From the NCBI GenBank assembly GCA_015485995.1, contig WFSP01000027.1, positions 1-16,327 of the forward strand: a stretch of DNA of 16,327 bases. Reading direction: 5' to 3'. The stretch is from Caldisericales bacterium (lineage in GTDB: Bacteria > Caldisericota > Caldisericia > Caldisericales > Caldisericaceae). A program made the position numbers and the translations under genes. This document shows, piece by piece, positions 7,659-16,327 of this stretch. Within the stretch, counting starts at the first letter, position 1, and the number at the start of each line of letters is the position of its first letter. The notes below the pieces were generated by a model that was not told the DNA's origin, searched no databases, and was given only the letters and a program-made list of their open reading frames with translations.

Positions 7659-8554
7659 TTGCATTTGTTTTTCCAGGTCAGGGTTCTCAGTATGCGGGAA
7701 TGAGCAAAAAAATTCCCAATTCTTTCATAAAGAAGGATTTATTTGAGAGAGCTTCAAATATTGTAGGATTTGACCTTCTTAATTTCTGTGATAATGGCCC
7801 TTCGGATATTCTTACGTCCACCGAGAATGCACAACCTGCTCTTTTTACTGTTTCCTCAATATACGACGTGATGCTTAAAGATAAAAACATTAAGCCTGAA
7901 ATTGTGGCAGGTCACAGTTTGGGTGAATATTCAGCTCTTTTTTCAGCAGGCGTTTTTTCTTTTGAAACAGGAGTTGCTCTTGTAAGGAAGAGAGGACTAT
8001 TGATGAAAGAAGCTTCTAAGAAAGCACCTGGCAAAATGCTTGCCGTTATTGGGTTGAGTGACGAGAAAATAAAAGATGTTGTAAAAGAGGCTTCACAGTT
8101 TGGCATTATTGTAGCAGCCAATTTCAACTCTCCTGGTCAAGTTGTTCTTTCAGGACAGAATACTGCTGTGGAAAAAGCAGTGGGTATTGCTAAAAATTAT
8201 GGTGCAAGACTTGCCCGTATATTAAATGTTTCTGCACCATTTCATTCTCCTTTGATGCTTCCCATCGTAAAAGAGATGAGTGAATACATAGATAAAATTC
8301 TTTTTAACAAGCCTGAAGTCCCCATTGTACAGAACGTAAACGGGGAAGTTGCAGAGGATACGAAACTTATTAAGGATAATTTGAAGAAGCAACTTACCTC
8401 TGCTGTTTTATGGACTAAATCGATTGATACAATGCGCAAGTTGGGTGTAGATAAATTTTATGAAGTAGGTTCTAAAAATGTGCTTAAGGGGTTGATAGGG
8501 CGGACGGCTAAAGGTGTTGATGTAGTTCTTTCAGAGGTGTTAGTGAATGCGTAG
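7655..8554 (+). CDS. fabD: Malonyl-CoA:ACP transacylase FabD
   Basis: FabD moves malonyl groups from CoA to acyl carrier protein, making the extender for every elongation cycle. The protein opens MIAFVFPGQGSQYAGM, with the oxyanion-hole Gln in GQGSQ. The nucleophile Ser88 lies in GHSLGEYSA, and the catalytic His197 lies in APFHSPLM. The 299-residue length is normal (about 300-310). An in-frame GTG at 7646 would add three residues, but it overlaps the probable ribosome binding site (GGAG, 7643-7646), whereas the ATG at 7655 forms a 4-base ATGA overlap with fabH and starts at the conserved family N-terminus. The 3' end overlaps fabG by 8 bases. All needed residues are present and nothing looks damaged. 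Confidence 0.95.
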   Translation: MIAFVFPGQGSQYAGMSKKIPNSFIKKDLFERASNIVGFDLLNFCDNGPSDILTSTENAQPALFTVSSIYDVMLKDKNIKPEIVAGHSLGEYSALFSAGVFSFETGVALVRKRGLLMKEASKKAPGKMLAVIGLSDEKIKDVVKEASQFGIIVAANFNSPGQVVLSGQNTAVEKAVGIAKNYGARLARILNVSAPFHSPLMLPIVKEMSEYIDKILFNKPEVPIVQNVNGEVAEDTKLIKDNLKKQLTSAVLWTKSIDTMRKLGVDKFYEVGSKNVLKGLIGRTAKGVDVVLSEVLVNA

Positions 8555-9302
8555 TATTGACTTAACAGGTTTAAAAGCAGTTGTTACAGGTGGCTCCAGA
8601 GGAATTGGTCGTTCTACAGCAATAACTCTTGCCGAATGTGGGGCTGATGTTGCGATTTTGTACGCGCATAATTTATCAGCTGCGGAAGAAACAAAAAAAC
8701 TTATTGAAGCTCAAAAAAGGAAGTCTCTTGCTTTGAAATGTAATGTAGTAAATGAAGAAGATGTCCAAAAAACCATTGAATATATTGTAAAAGAATTTGG
8801 CAAAATTGACATACTTGTTAACAATGCCGGGATAAACAGAGACGGTTTAATTATGCGTATGACTGATGAAGATTGGGATAAAGTGTTAGAAACAAATTTG
8901 AAAGGCGCATTCTTAATGACGAAACATGCTTTGAAATATATGATTAAGAACAGGTTCGGTAGAATTGTCAATATTTCTTCTATTGTCGGGATAACCGGTA
9001 ATATCGGGCAAGCAAATTATGTTTCTTCGAAAGCAGGATTAATAGGGCTTACGAAGGTTACTGCGGTCGAGTATTTGTCAAGAAACATAACTGCAAATGC
9101 TATTGCGCCTGGCTTTATAGAAACTGATATGACTAAAAAACTCTCGCAGAAGGTTAAAGAAGAGTTTCTTAAGAAGGTGCTCAAAAAAGCGCCGGGAAAT
9201 CCAAATGATGTTGCAAACACTGTTGTGTTTCTTGTATCACCTCTTGCATCTTACATAACAGGTGCTACAATTGTAATTGATGGTGGTTTAAGTTTAGGTT
9301 AA
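8547..9302 (+). CDS. fabG: 3-oxoacyl-ACP reductase FabG
   Basis: FabG is the NADPH-dependent short-chain dehydrogenase that reduces 3-oxoacyl-ACP to 3-hydroxyacyl-ACP. The Rossmann motif TGGSRGIG is at residues 14-21, NNAG at 92-95, the catalytic Ser145 in ISSIVG, and the YVSSK motif gives Tyr158 and Lys162. The typical C-terminal end (FLVSPLASYITGATIVIDGG) is intact. Length is 251 residues, as usual. Many short-chain dehydrogenases share these motifs, but the position between fabD and acpP makes FabG the secure choice. The ATG lies 8 bases inside fabD, with GAGG at 8534-8537 as a modest ribosome binding site. A 28-base gap then separates it from acpP. Confidence 0.95.
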   Translation: MRSIDLTGLKAVVTGGSRGIGRSTAITLAECGADVAILYAHNLSAAEETKKLIEAQKRKSLALKCNVVNEEDVQKTIEYIVKEFGKIDILVNNAGINRDGLIMRMTDEDWDKVLETNLKGAFLMTKHALKYMIKNRFGRIVNISSIVGITGNIGQANYVSSKAGLIGLTKVTAVEYLSRNITANAIAPGFIETDMTKKLSQKVKEEFLKKVLKKAPGNPNDVANTVVFLVSPLASYITGATIVIDGGLSLG

Positions 9303-9330
9303 AGATAAAAATTTTAAAGGAGGCTTTATT

Positions 9331-9573
9331 ATGGAAGAAAAAGAAATTAGATCAAAAGTTGCAGAAATTATTAAGGACAAACTTGGAGTAGAAGACAGTA
9401 AAATTGTTGATGAAGCAAAGTATGTAGAGGATCTTGGTGCAGATTCTCTAAGTCTTGTAGACATTGCAATGGCACTTGAGGATGAATTCGGAATGAAAAT
9501 TCCGGATGAGGATATTGAAAAGATTACAACAGTAGGTTCGACAGTCCAGTACATTAAGGACAATCTTAAATAA
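9331..9573 (+). CDS. acpP: Acyl carrier protein
   Basis: An 80-residue acidic carrier protein that holds growing acyl chains on a 4'-phosphopantetheine arm. The attachment serine is Ser39 in LGADSLSLVDIAM; the usual DSLD reads DSLS here, a tolerated change. The following helix (MALEDEFGMKIPDEDIEKI) and the final helix (STVQYIKDNLK) match AcpP well. AAAGGAGG at 9316-9323, seven bases before the ATG, is the strongest ribosome binding site in the cluster, which fits the high level of ACP that cells need. The next gene, fabF, starts one base after the stop. Confidence 0.95.
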   Translation: MEEKEIRSKVAEIIKDKLGVEDSKIVDEAKYVEDLGADSLSLVDIAMALEDEFGMKIPDEDIEKITTVGSTVQYIKDNLK

Positions 9574-9574
9574 T

Positions 9575-10813
9575 ATGAAAAATAGAGTAGTTATAACCGG
9601 GCTAGGGATTGTGTCCCCTATCGGGATAGGTAAAGATACGTTTTTACAGGGTCTTACGGAAGGCCGGTCCGGTGTATCTCGAATCACTCTATTCGACTCA
9701 ACTGAGTTCGCTGTTCAAATTGCCGGTGAGGTAAAAGGTTTTAATCCGGAGAACTACTTTGATAGAAAGGAAATCAGGAGATTGGATAGGGTTCAGCAGT
9801 TTGCCTTCGTAGCTGCAAAAGAGGCAGTTGAAGATGCTGGAATTAAAACAGATACAGAAGACGTTGAGCGTATTGGTGTATATGTAACTTCCGGAGTAGG
9901 TGGTTTACGTTCTATACAAGACCAGCAGAGGATACTTATAGAAAAAGGGCCTAGAAGGGTAAGCCCGTTCCTTATTACACAAATGATAGTAGATGCTATT
10001 CCTGCTTATATTGCAATGCGGTTTGGTTTTAAGGGAACTACGCTTTCTACTGTTGCTGCTTGTGCATCTGCTACTCAGACGATTGGTGAGGCAATGCTTG
10101 CAATCCAGCGCGGAGATCTAGATGTCATAGTTGCAGGCGGTGCTGATGCAGCAATTACAGAAATGGGAGTAGCTGCTTTTTCTTCAATGCGAGCTCTTTC
10201 TAAAAGGAATGATTCTCCGGAAACTGCTTCCCGCCCATTCGATAAAACACGTGATGGATTCGTGATAGGCGAAGGAGCTGGTGTTCTCATTCTTGAGTCG
10301 TTAGAGCATGCGGAGAAGCGAGGTGTCCATATTTATGCGGAGCTTTCAGGTTATGGTGCGACAACGGATGCATATCATACTACTGCTCCTGACCCTACTG
10401 TTTCTCAAATCAAGAGAGCAATGGTTATCGCAATGGATAAAGCCGGTGTAAGCAGAACAGATGTAGATTATATTAATGCTCACGGTACTTCCACCCCAAT
10501 GAATGATAAATATGAAACTTTAGCAATCAAACAGGTTTTTGGAGAGCAAGCATATAAAATTCCTATAAGCTCTACAAAATCTATGATAGGACATTTGCTT
10601 GGTGCATCTGGTGCGGCAGAATCAGTGGCTACTGCTTTATCTATCGATAACGGTTTAATTTTTCCTACGATAAATTATCAGGAAAAAGACCCTGAGTGCG
10701 ATTTGGATTATGTACCGAATAAAACTCGCAAACACCAGGTAAAGGTTGCTCTTAAAAATTCATTTGGATTTGGCGGCCATAATGTTTCCCTGATTTTTAA
10801 AAAATTCCAATAA
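9575..10813 (+). CDS. fabF: 3-oxoacyl-ACP synthase II FabF
   Basis: FabF is the elongation condensing enzyme that joins acyl-ACP and malonyl-ACP. The Cys-His-His triad is at Cys163 (AACASAT), His303 (NAHGTSTPMND) and His340 (KSMIGHLLGASGAAES), the same numbering as the E. coli enzyme; the C-terminal GFGGHN is also present. At 412 residues it is full length, ending with NVSLIFKKF. It begins NRVVITGLGIVSPIG, standard for the family. The start lies one base after the acpP stop and has no strong ribosome binding site (AAGGA at 9556-9560 is too distant), so translation may depend on ribosomes finishing acpP. It is the last gene of the cluster and is followed by a clear terminator. Confidence 0.95.
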   Translation: MKNRVVITGLGIVSPIGIGKDTFLQGLTEGRSGVSRITLFDSTEFAVQIAGEVKGFNPENYFDRKEIRRLDRVQQFAFVAAKEAVEDAGIKTDTEDVERIGVYVTSGVGGLRSIQDQQRILIEKGPRRVSPFLITQMIVDAIPAYIAMRFGFKGTTLSTVAACASATQTIGEAMLAIQRGDLDVIVAGGADAAITEMGVAAFSSMRALSKRNDSPETASRPFDKTRDGFVIGEGAGVLILESLEHAEKRGVHIYAELSGYGATTDAYHTTAPDPTVSQIKRAMVIAMDKAGVSRTDVDYINAHGTSTPMNDKYETLAIKQVFGEQAYKIPISSTKSMIGHLLGASGAAESVATALSIDNGLIFPTINYQEKDPECDLDYVPNKTRKHQVKVALKNSFGFGGHNVSLIFKKFQ

Positions 10814-10832
10814 ATATTTGCTTTTGTTTATT

Positions 10833-10857
10833 GCCCGGTTAATTGCCGGGCTTTTTT
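10833..10857 (+). terminator. Rho-independent terminator after fabF
   Basis: GCCCGG (10833-10838) pairs with CCGGGC (10846-10851) around a 7-base loop TTAATTG, followed at once by six T residues. It lies 19 bases beyond the fabF stop in otherwise AT-rich DNA. It most likely ends the S1-fab transcript. No A-tract precedes it, so it should work in the plus direction only. Confidence 0.92.
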
Positions 10858-10896
10858 ATTTGTATAAATAAATTATTTATGAATTTGTATAAATAA
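10858..10896 (+). repeat. Two 14-bp direct repeats with an internal palindrome
   Basis: ATTTGTATAAATAA occurs at 10858-10871 and again at 10883-10896, start points 25 bases apart (about two and a half helical turns). Between and partly within them, ATAAATAA (10864-10871) and TTATTTAT (10873-10880) form a perfect 8-bp inverted repeat around one A. The block sits just upstream of the aldolase -10 box. It could be a regulator site or UP-like element, but low complexity means chance must be considered. Confidence 0.45.
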
Positions 10897-10900
10897 GCGC

Positions 10901-10906
10901 TATAAT
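10901..10906 (+). promoter_or_regulatory. Probable -10 box for the aldolase gene
   Basis: A perfect TATAAT lies 28 bases before the aldolase ATG and just after the direct repeats. No good -35 hexamer is seen at the usual distance (TTATGA at 10877-10882 is a weak candidate, 18-base spacer), so activation by a factor binding the repeats is possible. The preceding terminator makes a separate promoter necessary here. Confidence 0.55.
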
Positions 10907-10934
10907 AAAAATAAATTCTTGTCAGGGGGCATTT

Positions 10935-11570
10935 ATGGATAACATTTTTAAAAAAGAAATTGTAAGGTTTGGTAGGCTTCTTTATGAGCGTAACTTAAAT
11001 GTAGCCTATGGCGGAAACTTTTCTATCAGAAACGATGATAGGATATACATTACGCCAAGTGGGCTGAACAAGGCTTTCCTTGAGGAAGAAGACGTTTTAG
11101 TAACTGACCTCGATGGAAACATCCTTGAAAAACCCTCTAAACCCTTAAAGCCTTCGTCCGAATCAAAGATGCATTATGCGATTTATAGGCTACGAAACAA
11201 TGTTAATGCTATCATTCATTCACATCCTCCATATTGTGTTGCCCTTTCCATTGCACACCAGTCTCTAAATCATCTATTGCCTGAAACTACGATTATTCTT
11301 GGAAAGGTTAACTTCGTGCCCTATGTTACTCCAGGCGGCTGGGAATTGGGAAATGCTGTTGCAAACTCTCTTAAGGAAGGCGATGCCTGCATTATGGGGA
11401 ATCATGGAGCGGCTACCGTAGGTAAAGATTTGTTTGAGGCATTTAATAAGCTTGAACTTCTCGAATCTACTGCAAAGTCTTTTATATTTGCAAAACTTAT
11501 CGGTAACGTGAAAGAACTTCCTGAAGATGACAAAATGGCTTTTTTAAAGATGTATAACGATCTTTCTTAA
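10935..11570 (+). CDS. Class II aldolase/adducin family protein (fuculose-phosphate aldolase-like)
   Basis: A 211-residue zinc-dependent aldolase of the FucA/AraD family, which cleave or epimerise sugar phosphates. Metal ligands expected from L-fuculose-1-phosphate aldolase are visible: His95 and His97 in IIHSHPP and His157 in MGNHGA. The catalytic Glu76 lies in PSSESKMH, and the N-terminal NVAYGGNFSIR and ITPSGL blocks bind phosphate in relatives. FucA, 5-deoxyribulose-phosphate aldolases, RhaD and MtnB-like dehydratases share these features, so the exact substrate cannot be named; with no sugar or methionine-salvage gene nearby, context does not help. Its length matches FucA (about 215). 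It has its own promoter-like sequence and a G-rich ribosome binding site (AGGGGG, 10924-10929) unlike the AGGAGG used by neighbours. It appears to be a single-gene transcript or to run on into pyrG. Confidence 0.82.
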   Translation: MDNIFKKEIVRFGRLLYERNLNVAYGGNFSIRNDDRIYITPSGLNKAFLEEEDVLVTDLDGNILEKPSKPLKPSSESKMHYAIYRLRNNVNAIIHSHPPYCVALSIAHQSLNHLLPETTIILGKVNFVPYVTPGGWELGNAVANSLKEGDACIMGNHGAATVGKDLFEAFNKLELLESTAKSFIFAKLIGNVKELPEDDKMAFLKMYNDLS

Positions 11571-11624
11571 ATTTTTTGCCTCTAAAGAGAATATCTGTTT
11601 AAAAAATAGGTAGTCAAGTTAGCG

Positions 11625-11630
11625 TATAAT
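11625..11630 (+). promoter_or_regulatory. Probable -10 box for pyrG
   Basis: TATAAT lies 20 bases before the pyrG ATG, so the transcript would have a leader of only about 12-15 bases containing the GGGAGG ribosome binding site (11640-11645). The -35 region is not recognisable. There is no room for the leader terminator or C-rich start that controls pyrG in Bacillus-type bacteria. Confidence 0.5.
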
Positions 11631-11632
11631 AG

Positions 11633-13252
<1,620 letters not shown>

Positions 13253-13287
13253 AAAAAGGAAATTACGCACTTCTGTCGTATTTATAA

Positions 13288-15054
13288 ATGATGGAAGATT
13301 TAAAAGGATATTTGGACAAATTACGAGACAGTTTAGATATTGTTTCTGTTATTTCTCGCTACGTAAAGCTCAAGAAAAGAGGTAGGAATTATGTAGGGCT
13401 GTGCCCTTTCCATGATGAAAAAACACCCTCTTTTGTTGTGAGCCCTGAAAAGCAAATTTTTCATTGCTTTGGATGTGGGGCAAGTGGTGATGTAGTTAAA
13501 TTTCTGATGAGGATAGAAGACATCGATTTCAAAACTGCGGTAAAGGAGCTTGCAAAAGAAGCAGGGATGACTGTTCCGCATTTCTCTAAATCCGCTCAGG
13601 ATAATTCTTCTGAGAAAAGTAGGCTTAAAGAAGTAATGAATATTGCTGAAACTTTTTTTAAATCCCAACTTAACATAAATGTAATAGATTATCTAAAGGA
13701 AAGGGGTGTAACCGAGCAATCTATTGAAAAATTCGGGATAGGTTTTGCCCCTAATAATGGGGATAAGTTTATTACTTATACCAAGCAACGAGGAGTTTCT
13801 ATAGATGAGCTTAAAAATGCAGGCCTTGCAAGAGTGGACAAAAACGGAAAAATCTATGCGTATTTTTGGAACAGAATTATTCTCCCCATTTTTGATTTAC
13901 GTGGAGACATTATTGCTTTTGGCGGAAGAATTTTCGGAACGGGCGAGCCTAAATATCTGAATTCCCCTGATACAATTCTATTTACAAAAGGAAATATTCT
14001 TTACCCATTTAATATTGCTAAAGCGGGAGTTAGGCAAAAGCATGCAGCCCTTGTTGTAGAAGGGTATTTTGATTCTCTTACCTTACAACAGGAAGGTATT
14101 GATATTGCTGTTTCTTCTATGGGAACTTCATTTACGGATGCGCAGGCGAAACTTCTTAAACGATTTGCAGATATTGCCTATTTTCTTTACGACGATGATG
14201 CAGCAGGCATTAAAGGTGCCGAAAGAGCAGTGGAAGTATGCAGCAAAAGAGGTCTTGAAATAAAGATTGCAGTTCCATTTGAAGGTTTGGATCCGGATGA
14301 GATTGTTCTTAAGTACGGGAAAGAGAAAATAGAAAAAATGATAGCGAATGCAGATGATCCGCTAAAATTTATAGCCGAAGCAGAATTAAAGATTGAGGGT
14401 AATTCTCCCCAGGGGCGTACCCGCGTAATGCAGAAACTTATTGAAACAATTTCTAAAATTGCAAATAAAACGGAAGCGTATGAATATATTAAGCAAATTG
14501 GCAATATTTTCGATATGGACACTGCTGTACTTATTGATCAGTATAACGCATTAAAAAAGAGCTATGGGAAAAAGCAATACAGGAAAGACGAATTGCCCAT
14601 AAAGAAAGATAAAGTTGTTACTGCCGAGGAACTCCTCACTCAAGCTGTAATTCAAAGGCCGGATTTTTTGCCCCTTATTATGGCTAACTTAGATATTGAA
14701 AGTTTTTTTGGTGTAGAATATAAAAACATTTTTTTAAAAGCCAAAAATGACATAGAAAATGGACGTAGCCCTGACCCTAAAAGTTGGAGCGGACTTTCAG
14801 ATAAAGAACTGTCTATTGCTGCTGAGCTTGCTTTGAGGGATAGTATGCTTGTTAACGAGGTAGCGATAAAACAAACTATTGAGATTATAAAAAAAGATTT
14901 GTTTTTACGAAGCAGGGCTCCTGAACTTTTTAAAGAATACGAGGAAACGGGAAACTTAGATAAATTAAGGGAGTACAATAGTATTCAGCAAAAGCTCGGA
15001 GGAAGATGGGCTTATTATAGTCAAAAAAAACAGGAAGGTGCTAAAGATGAATGA
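13288..15054 (+). CDS. dnaG: DNA primase DnaG
   Basis: DnaG makes the RNA primers for chromosomal replication, working with the replicative helicase. The N-terminal zinc-binding domain shows Cys39-x2-His42 ([11 protein letters not shown]) and Cys60-x2-Cys63 (HCFGCG). The RNA polymerase/TOPRIM core includes [16 protein letters not shown], the TOPRIM glutamate Glu258 in VVEGYFDSL and the acidic cluster D302-D304 in YDDDAAG. The C-terminal part (about 430-588) is a diverged helicase-interaction region. Length 588 is normal. The start is poorly marked: ATG 13288 is preceded immediately by an in-frame TAA, an adjacent ATG follows at 13291, and no Shine-Dalgarno lies at a useful distance. The N-terminus fits the family, so the start should be near here. 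It overlaps rpoD by 8 bases, forming a dnaG-rpoD pair typical of the macromolecular synthesis operon, without rpsU. Confidence 0.94.
   Translation: MMEDLKGYLDKLRDSLDIVSVISRYVKLKKRGRNYVGLCPFHDEKTPSFVVSPEKQIFHCFGCGASGDVVKFLMRIEDIDFKTAVKELAKEAGMTVPHFSKSAQDNSSEKSRLKEVMNIAETFFKSQLNINVIDYLKERGVTEQSIEKFGIGFAPNNGDKFITYTKQRGVSIDELKNAGLARVDKNGKIYAYFWNRIILPIFDLRGDIIAFGGRIFGTGEPKYLNSPDTILFTKGNILYPFNIAKAGVRQKHAALVVEGYFDSLTLQQEGIDIAVSSMGTSFTDAQAKLLKRFADIAYFLYDDDAAGIKGAERAVEVCSKRGLEIKIAVPFEGLDPDEIVLKYGKEKIEKMIANADDPLKFIAEAELKIEGNSPQGRTRVMQKLIETISKIANKTEAYEYIKQIGNIFDMDTAVLIDQYNALKKSYGKKQYRKDELPIKKDKVVTAEELLTQAVIQRPDFLPLIMANLDIESFFGVEYKNIFLKAKNDIENGRSPDPKSWSGLSDKELSIAAELALRDSMLVNEVAIKQTIEIIKKDLFLRSRAPELFKEYEETGNLDKLREYNSIQQKLGGRWAYYSQKKQEGAKDE
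15032..15038 (+). promoter_or_regulatory. Ribosome binding site that decides the rpoD start
   Basis: AGGAAGG at 15032-15038, within the end of dnaG, is eight bases before the ATG at 15047. A GTG at 15038 in the same frame would lie inside this site, so the ATG is preferred. Confidence 0.7.
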
Positions 15055-16189
15055 AGAAAAAGAAAAATCTTTAAAAATGATTAAAAATTACCTTAAGAAA
15101 TTAAAAGATCTTACGAAAGAAGAGAAAGAAACAGTGAGAAAACTTTTTGAGAGAGGAAGAATTACAGGAGCGCTTACCTATGAAGAGGCAGCTAGTGCCC
15201 TCGAAAAAATTCCTCTTTCTGTAAAACGTATAGACGAATTTTTTATAATGCTCTCCAAACTTGGTGTTAAATTTGGCAGTGAGAGGAATATTAGCCGCGC
15301 AATGGGTAGCAGGTCTTCCAGGGCTGCTATTGAGAATTCTGAAATTTCTGAGCTTAAAAATCCTGTACAGTCCTATCTTTCAAATATCGGTGCCATTGAT
15401 TTGCTTACCCCTAAATTAGAGCAAGAGCTCGGCCGTAAAATAAAAGAAGAACATGATGAGGTAGCTAAGAGAGAAGTGATAGAAGCAAATTTGAGGCTTG
15501 TTGTAAGCATTGCAAAGCGATATACCGGCCATGGCCTTTCATTTTTGGATCTCGTCCAAGAGGGAAATCTTGGCCTAATTCGAGCTGTAGAGAAGTTTGA
15601 TTATACAAAAGGATATCGATTTTCTACCTATGCAACCTGGTGGATCAGGCAGGCGATTACACGTGCACTTGCAGATCAATCGAGGTTAATCCGCGTTCCT
15701 GTCCATATGGTAGAAAGTATTAATAGAATTGAGCGTGCGGTTAAAGAACTTATGCAGGAACTTGGCAGAGAACCTACCTATAAGGAGCTTGCTGCGAGGA
15801 CCGAAATTCCAGAGAAAAAGATTACCAAGTATTTGAGGCTTGCGCAGCAGCCGCTTTCGCTTGAGATGCCTGTTGGTGATGAAGATGAAAGTAGGCTTGA
15901 GAATTTTATTGAGGATACGCGTTCGCTTACCCCTGAAGGGGAAACAATGAATTCTTATTATCGTGAGCAACTCGAAAGGGTAATGGATAAACTTACTCCA
16001 AGGGAGCGTGAAATTGTAAAGCTCCGTGCAGGACTCGGCGGAGAATATCCCCATACTTTAGAGGAAGTAGGCACCATTTTTGGTGTAACAAGGGAAAGAA
16101 TCAGGCAAATTGAGGCTAAGGCGAAAAGAAAGCTTGGTAAATATTTAAAAGAGATTGAGCAGGAGAAGAAAAAGGCAAAACAGCTTTAA
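15047..16189 (+). CDS. rpoD: Primary RNA polymerase sigma factor (sigma-70/SigA)
   Basis: The housekeeping sigma factor that directs RNA polymerase to -35/-10 promoters. In order, the 380 residues show a short region 1.1-like segment (about 22-76, with [12 protein letters not shown]), region 1.2 (about 105-138, [11 protein letters not shown]), region 2 (about 144-214, including [20 protein letters not shown] and the -10-melting [15 protein letters not shown]), region 3 (about 223-298) and region 4 (about 311-368) with the -35-binding helix-turn-helix [20 protein letters not shown]. The presence of regions 1.1 and 1.2 and the DLVQEGN block mark it as the primary sigma rather than an alternative one. 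It lacks the long non-conserved insert of proteobacterial RpoD, as in Gram-positive SigA (about 370 residues). The ATG lies 8 bases inside dnaG, so translation of the two is coupled. Its stop overlaps that of the convergent gene. Confidence 0.95.
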   Translation: MNEEKEKSLKMIKNYLKKLKDLTKEEKETVRKLFERGRITGALTYEEAASALEKIPLSVKRIDEFFIMLSKLGVKFGSERNISRAMGSRSSRAAIENSEISELKNPVQSYLSNIGAIDLLTPKLEQELGRKIKEEHDEVAKREVIEANLRLVVSIAKRYTGHGLSFLDLVQEGNLGLIRAVEKFDYTKGYRFSTYATWWIRQAITRALADQSRLIRVPVHMVESINRIERAVKELMQELGREPTYKELAARTEIPEKKITKYLRLAQQPLSLEMPVGDEDESRLENFIEDTRSLTPEGETMNSYYREQLERVMDKLTPREREIVKLRAGLGGEYPHTLEEVGTIFGVTRERIRQIEAKAKRKLGKYLKEIEQEKKKAKQL

Positions 16190-16327
16190 TAAATTTTATT
16201 TCCTGGTGGAGCATAGTGTTCTGGCTGCAGCAATATAACCTTTCCATTTTTATCATTTACGCCTAATACAAGTACTTCTGAAAAGAAATTCCCTATTTGT
16301 TTTGGAGGAAAATTTACAACTGCTACA
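16186..16327 (-). CDS. csaA: tRNA-binding domain protein, CsaA-like, C-terminal part (5' end outside window)
   Basis: Read on the minus strand from the window edge, an open frame of 46 residues begins [22 protein letters not shown], continues with [19 protein letters not shown] and ends in TAA at 16188-16186. The NFPPKQIG and SEVLVLG blocks are typical of the EMAP/tRNA-binding (OB-fold) domain as found in CsaA and in the C-terminal extension of methionyl-tRNA synthetase. CsaA is a small dimeric protein (about 110 residues) described as a secretion-linked chaperone with tRNA-binding fold. Because only the end is seen, a longer protein such as a MetRS C-terminus or a separate MetRS beta subunit cannot be excluded, though the NFPPKQI wording favours CsaA. 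It converges on rpoD with stop codons overlapping by 4 bases. Confidence 0.75.
   Translation of the reverse strand, partial: VAVVNFPPKQIGNFFSEVLVLGVNDKNGKVILLQPEHYAPPGNKIY

Noticed and set aside
11571..11610. Terminator after the aldolase gene from TTTTTT and AAAAAA tracts
   Set aside because: The possible stem is only A-T pairs with a long loop and no following U-tract, so it is not a credible terminator.
15038..15046. GTG at 15038 as the rpoD start
   Set aside because: It overlaps AGGAAGG, which is well placed for the ATG at 15047.
16190..16215. Bidirectional terminator between rpoD and the csaA-like gene
   Set aside because: Only short A/T symmetry (AAATAAAATTT) is present; there is no GC-bearing stem.

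Overview
The window is a dense, AT-rich stretch of bacterial chromosome in which almost every gene lies on the plus strand and most neighbours abut or overlap by a few bases. Gene content is housekeeping: NAD kinase end, RecN, a butyrate kinase/phosphotransbutyrylase cassette, an S1-domain protein, a type II fatty acid synthesis cluster, a class II aldolase, CTP synthase, DNA primase and the primary sigma factor. A small tRNA-binding-domain protein enters from the right on the minus strand. Strong AGGAGG ribosome binding sites, AT-rich composition, frequent AGA/AGG arginine codons and Lys/Glu-rich proteins suggest a low-GC, fermentative, probably anaerobic and perhaps thermophilic bacterium. 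A Firmicutes-like or deep-branching lineage (Caldisericum-type, Coprothermobacter, Dictyoglomus, Thermotogae) fits; this placement is inference and I cannot name the species.

Region 1 (1-4916): the C-terminal part of nadK runs directly into recN, a common pairing. recN overlaps butyrate kinase (buk) by 4 bases, and two tandem phosphotransbutyrylase paralogues follow. Together they interconvert short-chain acyl-CoA, acyl phosphate and free acid with ATP formation or use.

Region 2 (4917-10857): behind a likely promoter come a four-domain S1 RNA-binding protein, fabZ, fabH, fabD, fabG, acpP and fabF, closed by a clear rho-independent terminator. This provides an ACP, malonyl transfer, initiation and elongation condensation, keto reduction and dehydration. 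Enoyl-ACP reductase, acetyl-CoA carboxylase and plsX are absent from the cluster. The catalytic residues of each Fab enzyme can be seen.

Region 3 (10858-16327): a lone class II aldolase with its own promoter-like sequence; then pyrG behind its own -10 box; then dnaG and rpoD, overlapping by 8 bases, a form of the macromolecular synthesis operon without rpsU. rpoD converges with the partial csaA-like gene so that their stop codons overlap.

No mobile element, CRISPR array, tRNA or rRNA was seen, and no clearly undescribed system. The most interesting points are the placement of the buk-ptb-ptb cassette beside a FabH-containing cluster that lacks plsX, the tandem ptb pair with a shared ribosome-binding block, the S1 gene translationally coupled to fatty acid genes, the unusual FabH active-site neighbourhood, and the poorly marked dnaG start. 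There is no gene-free stretch longer than about 120 bases.
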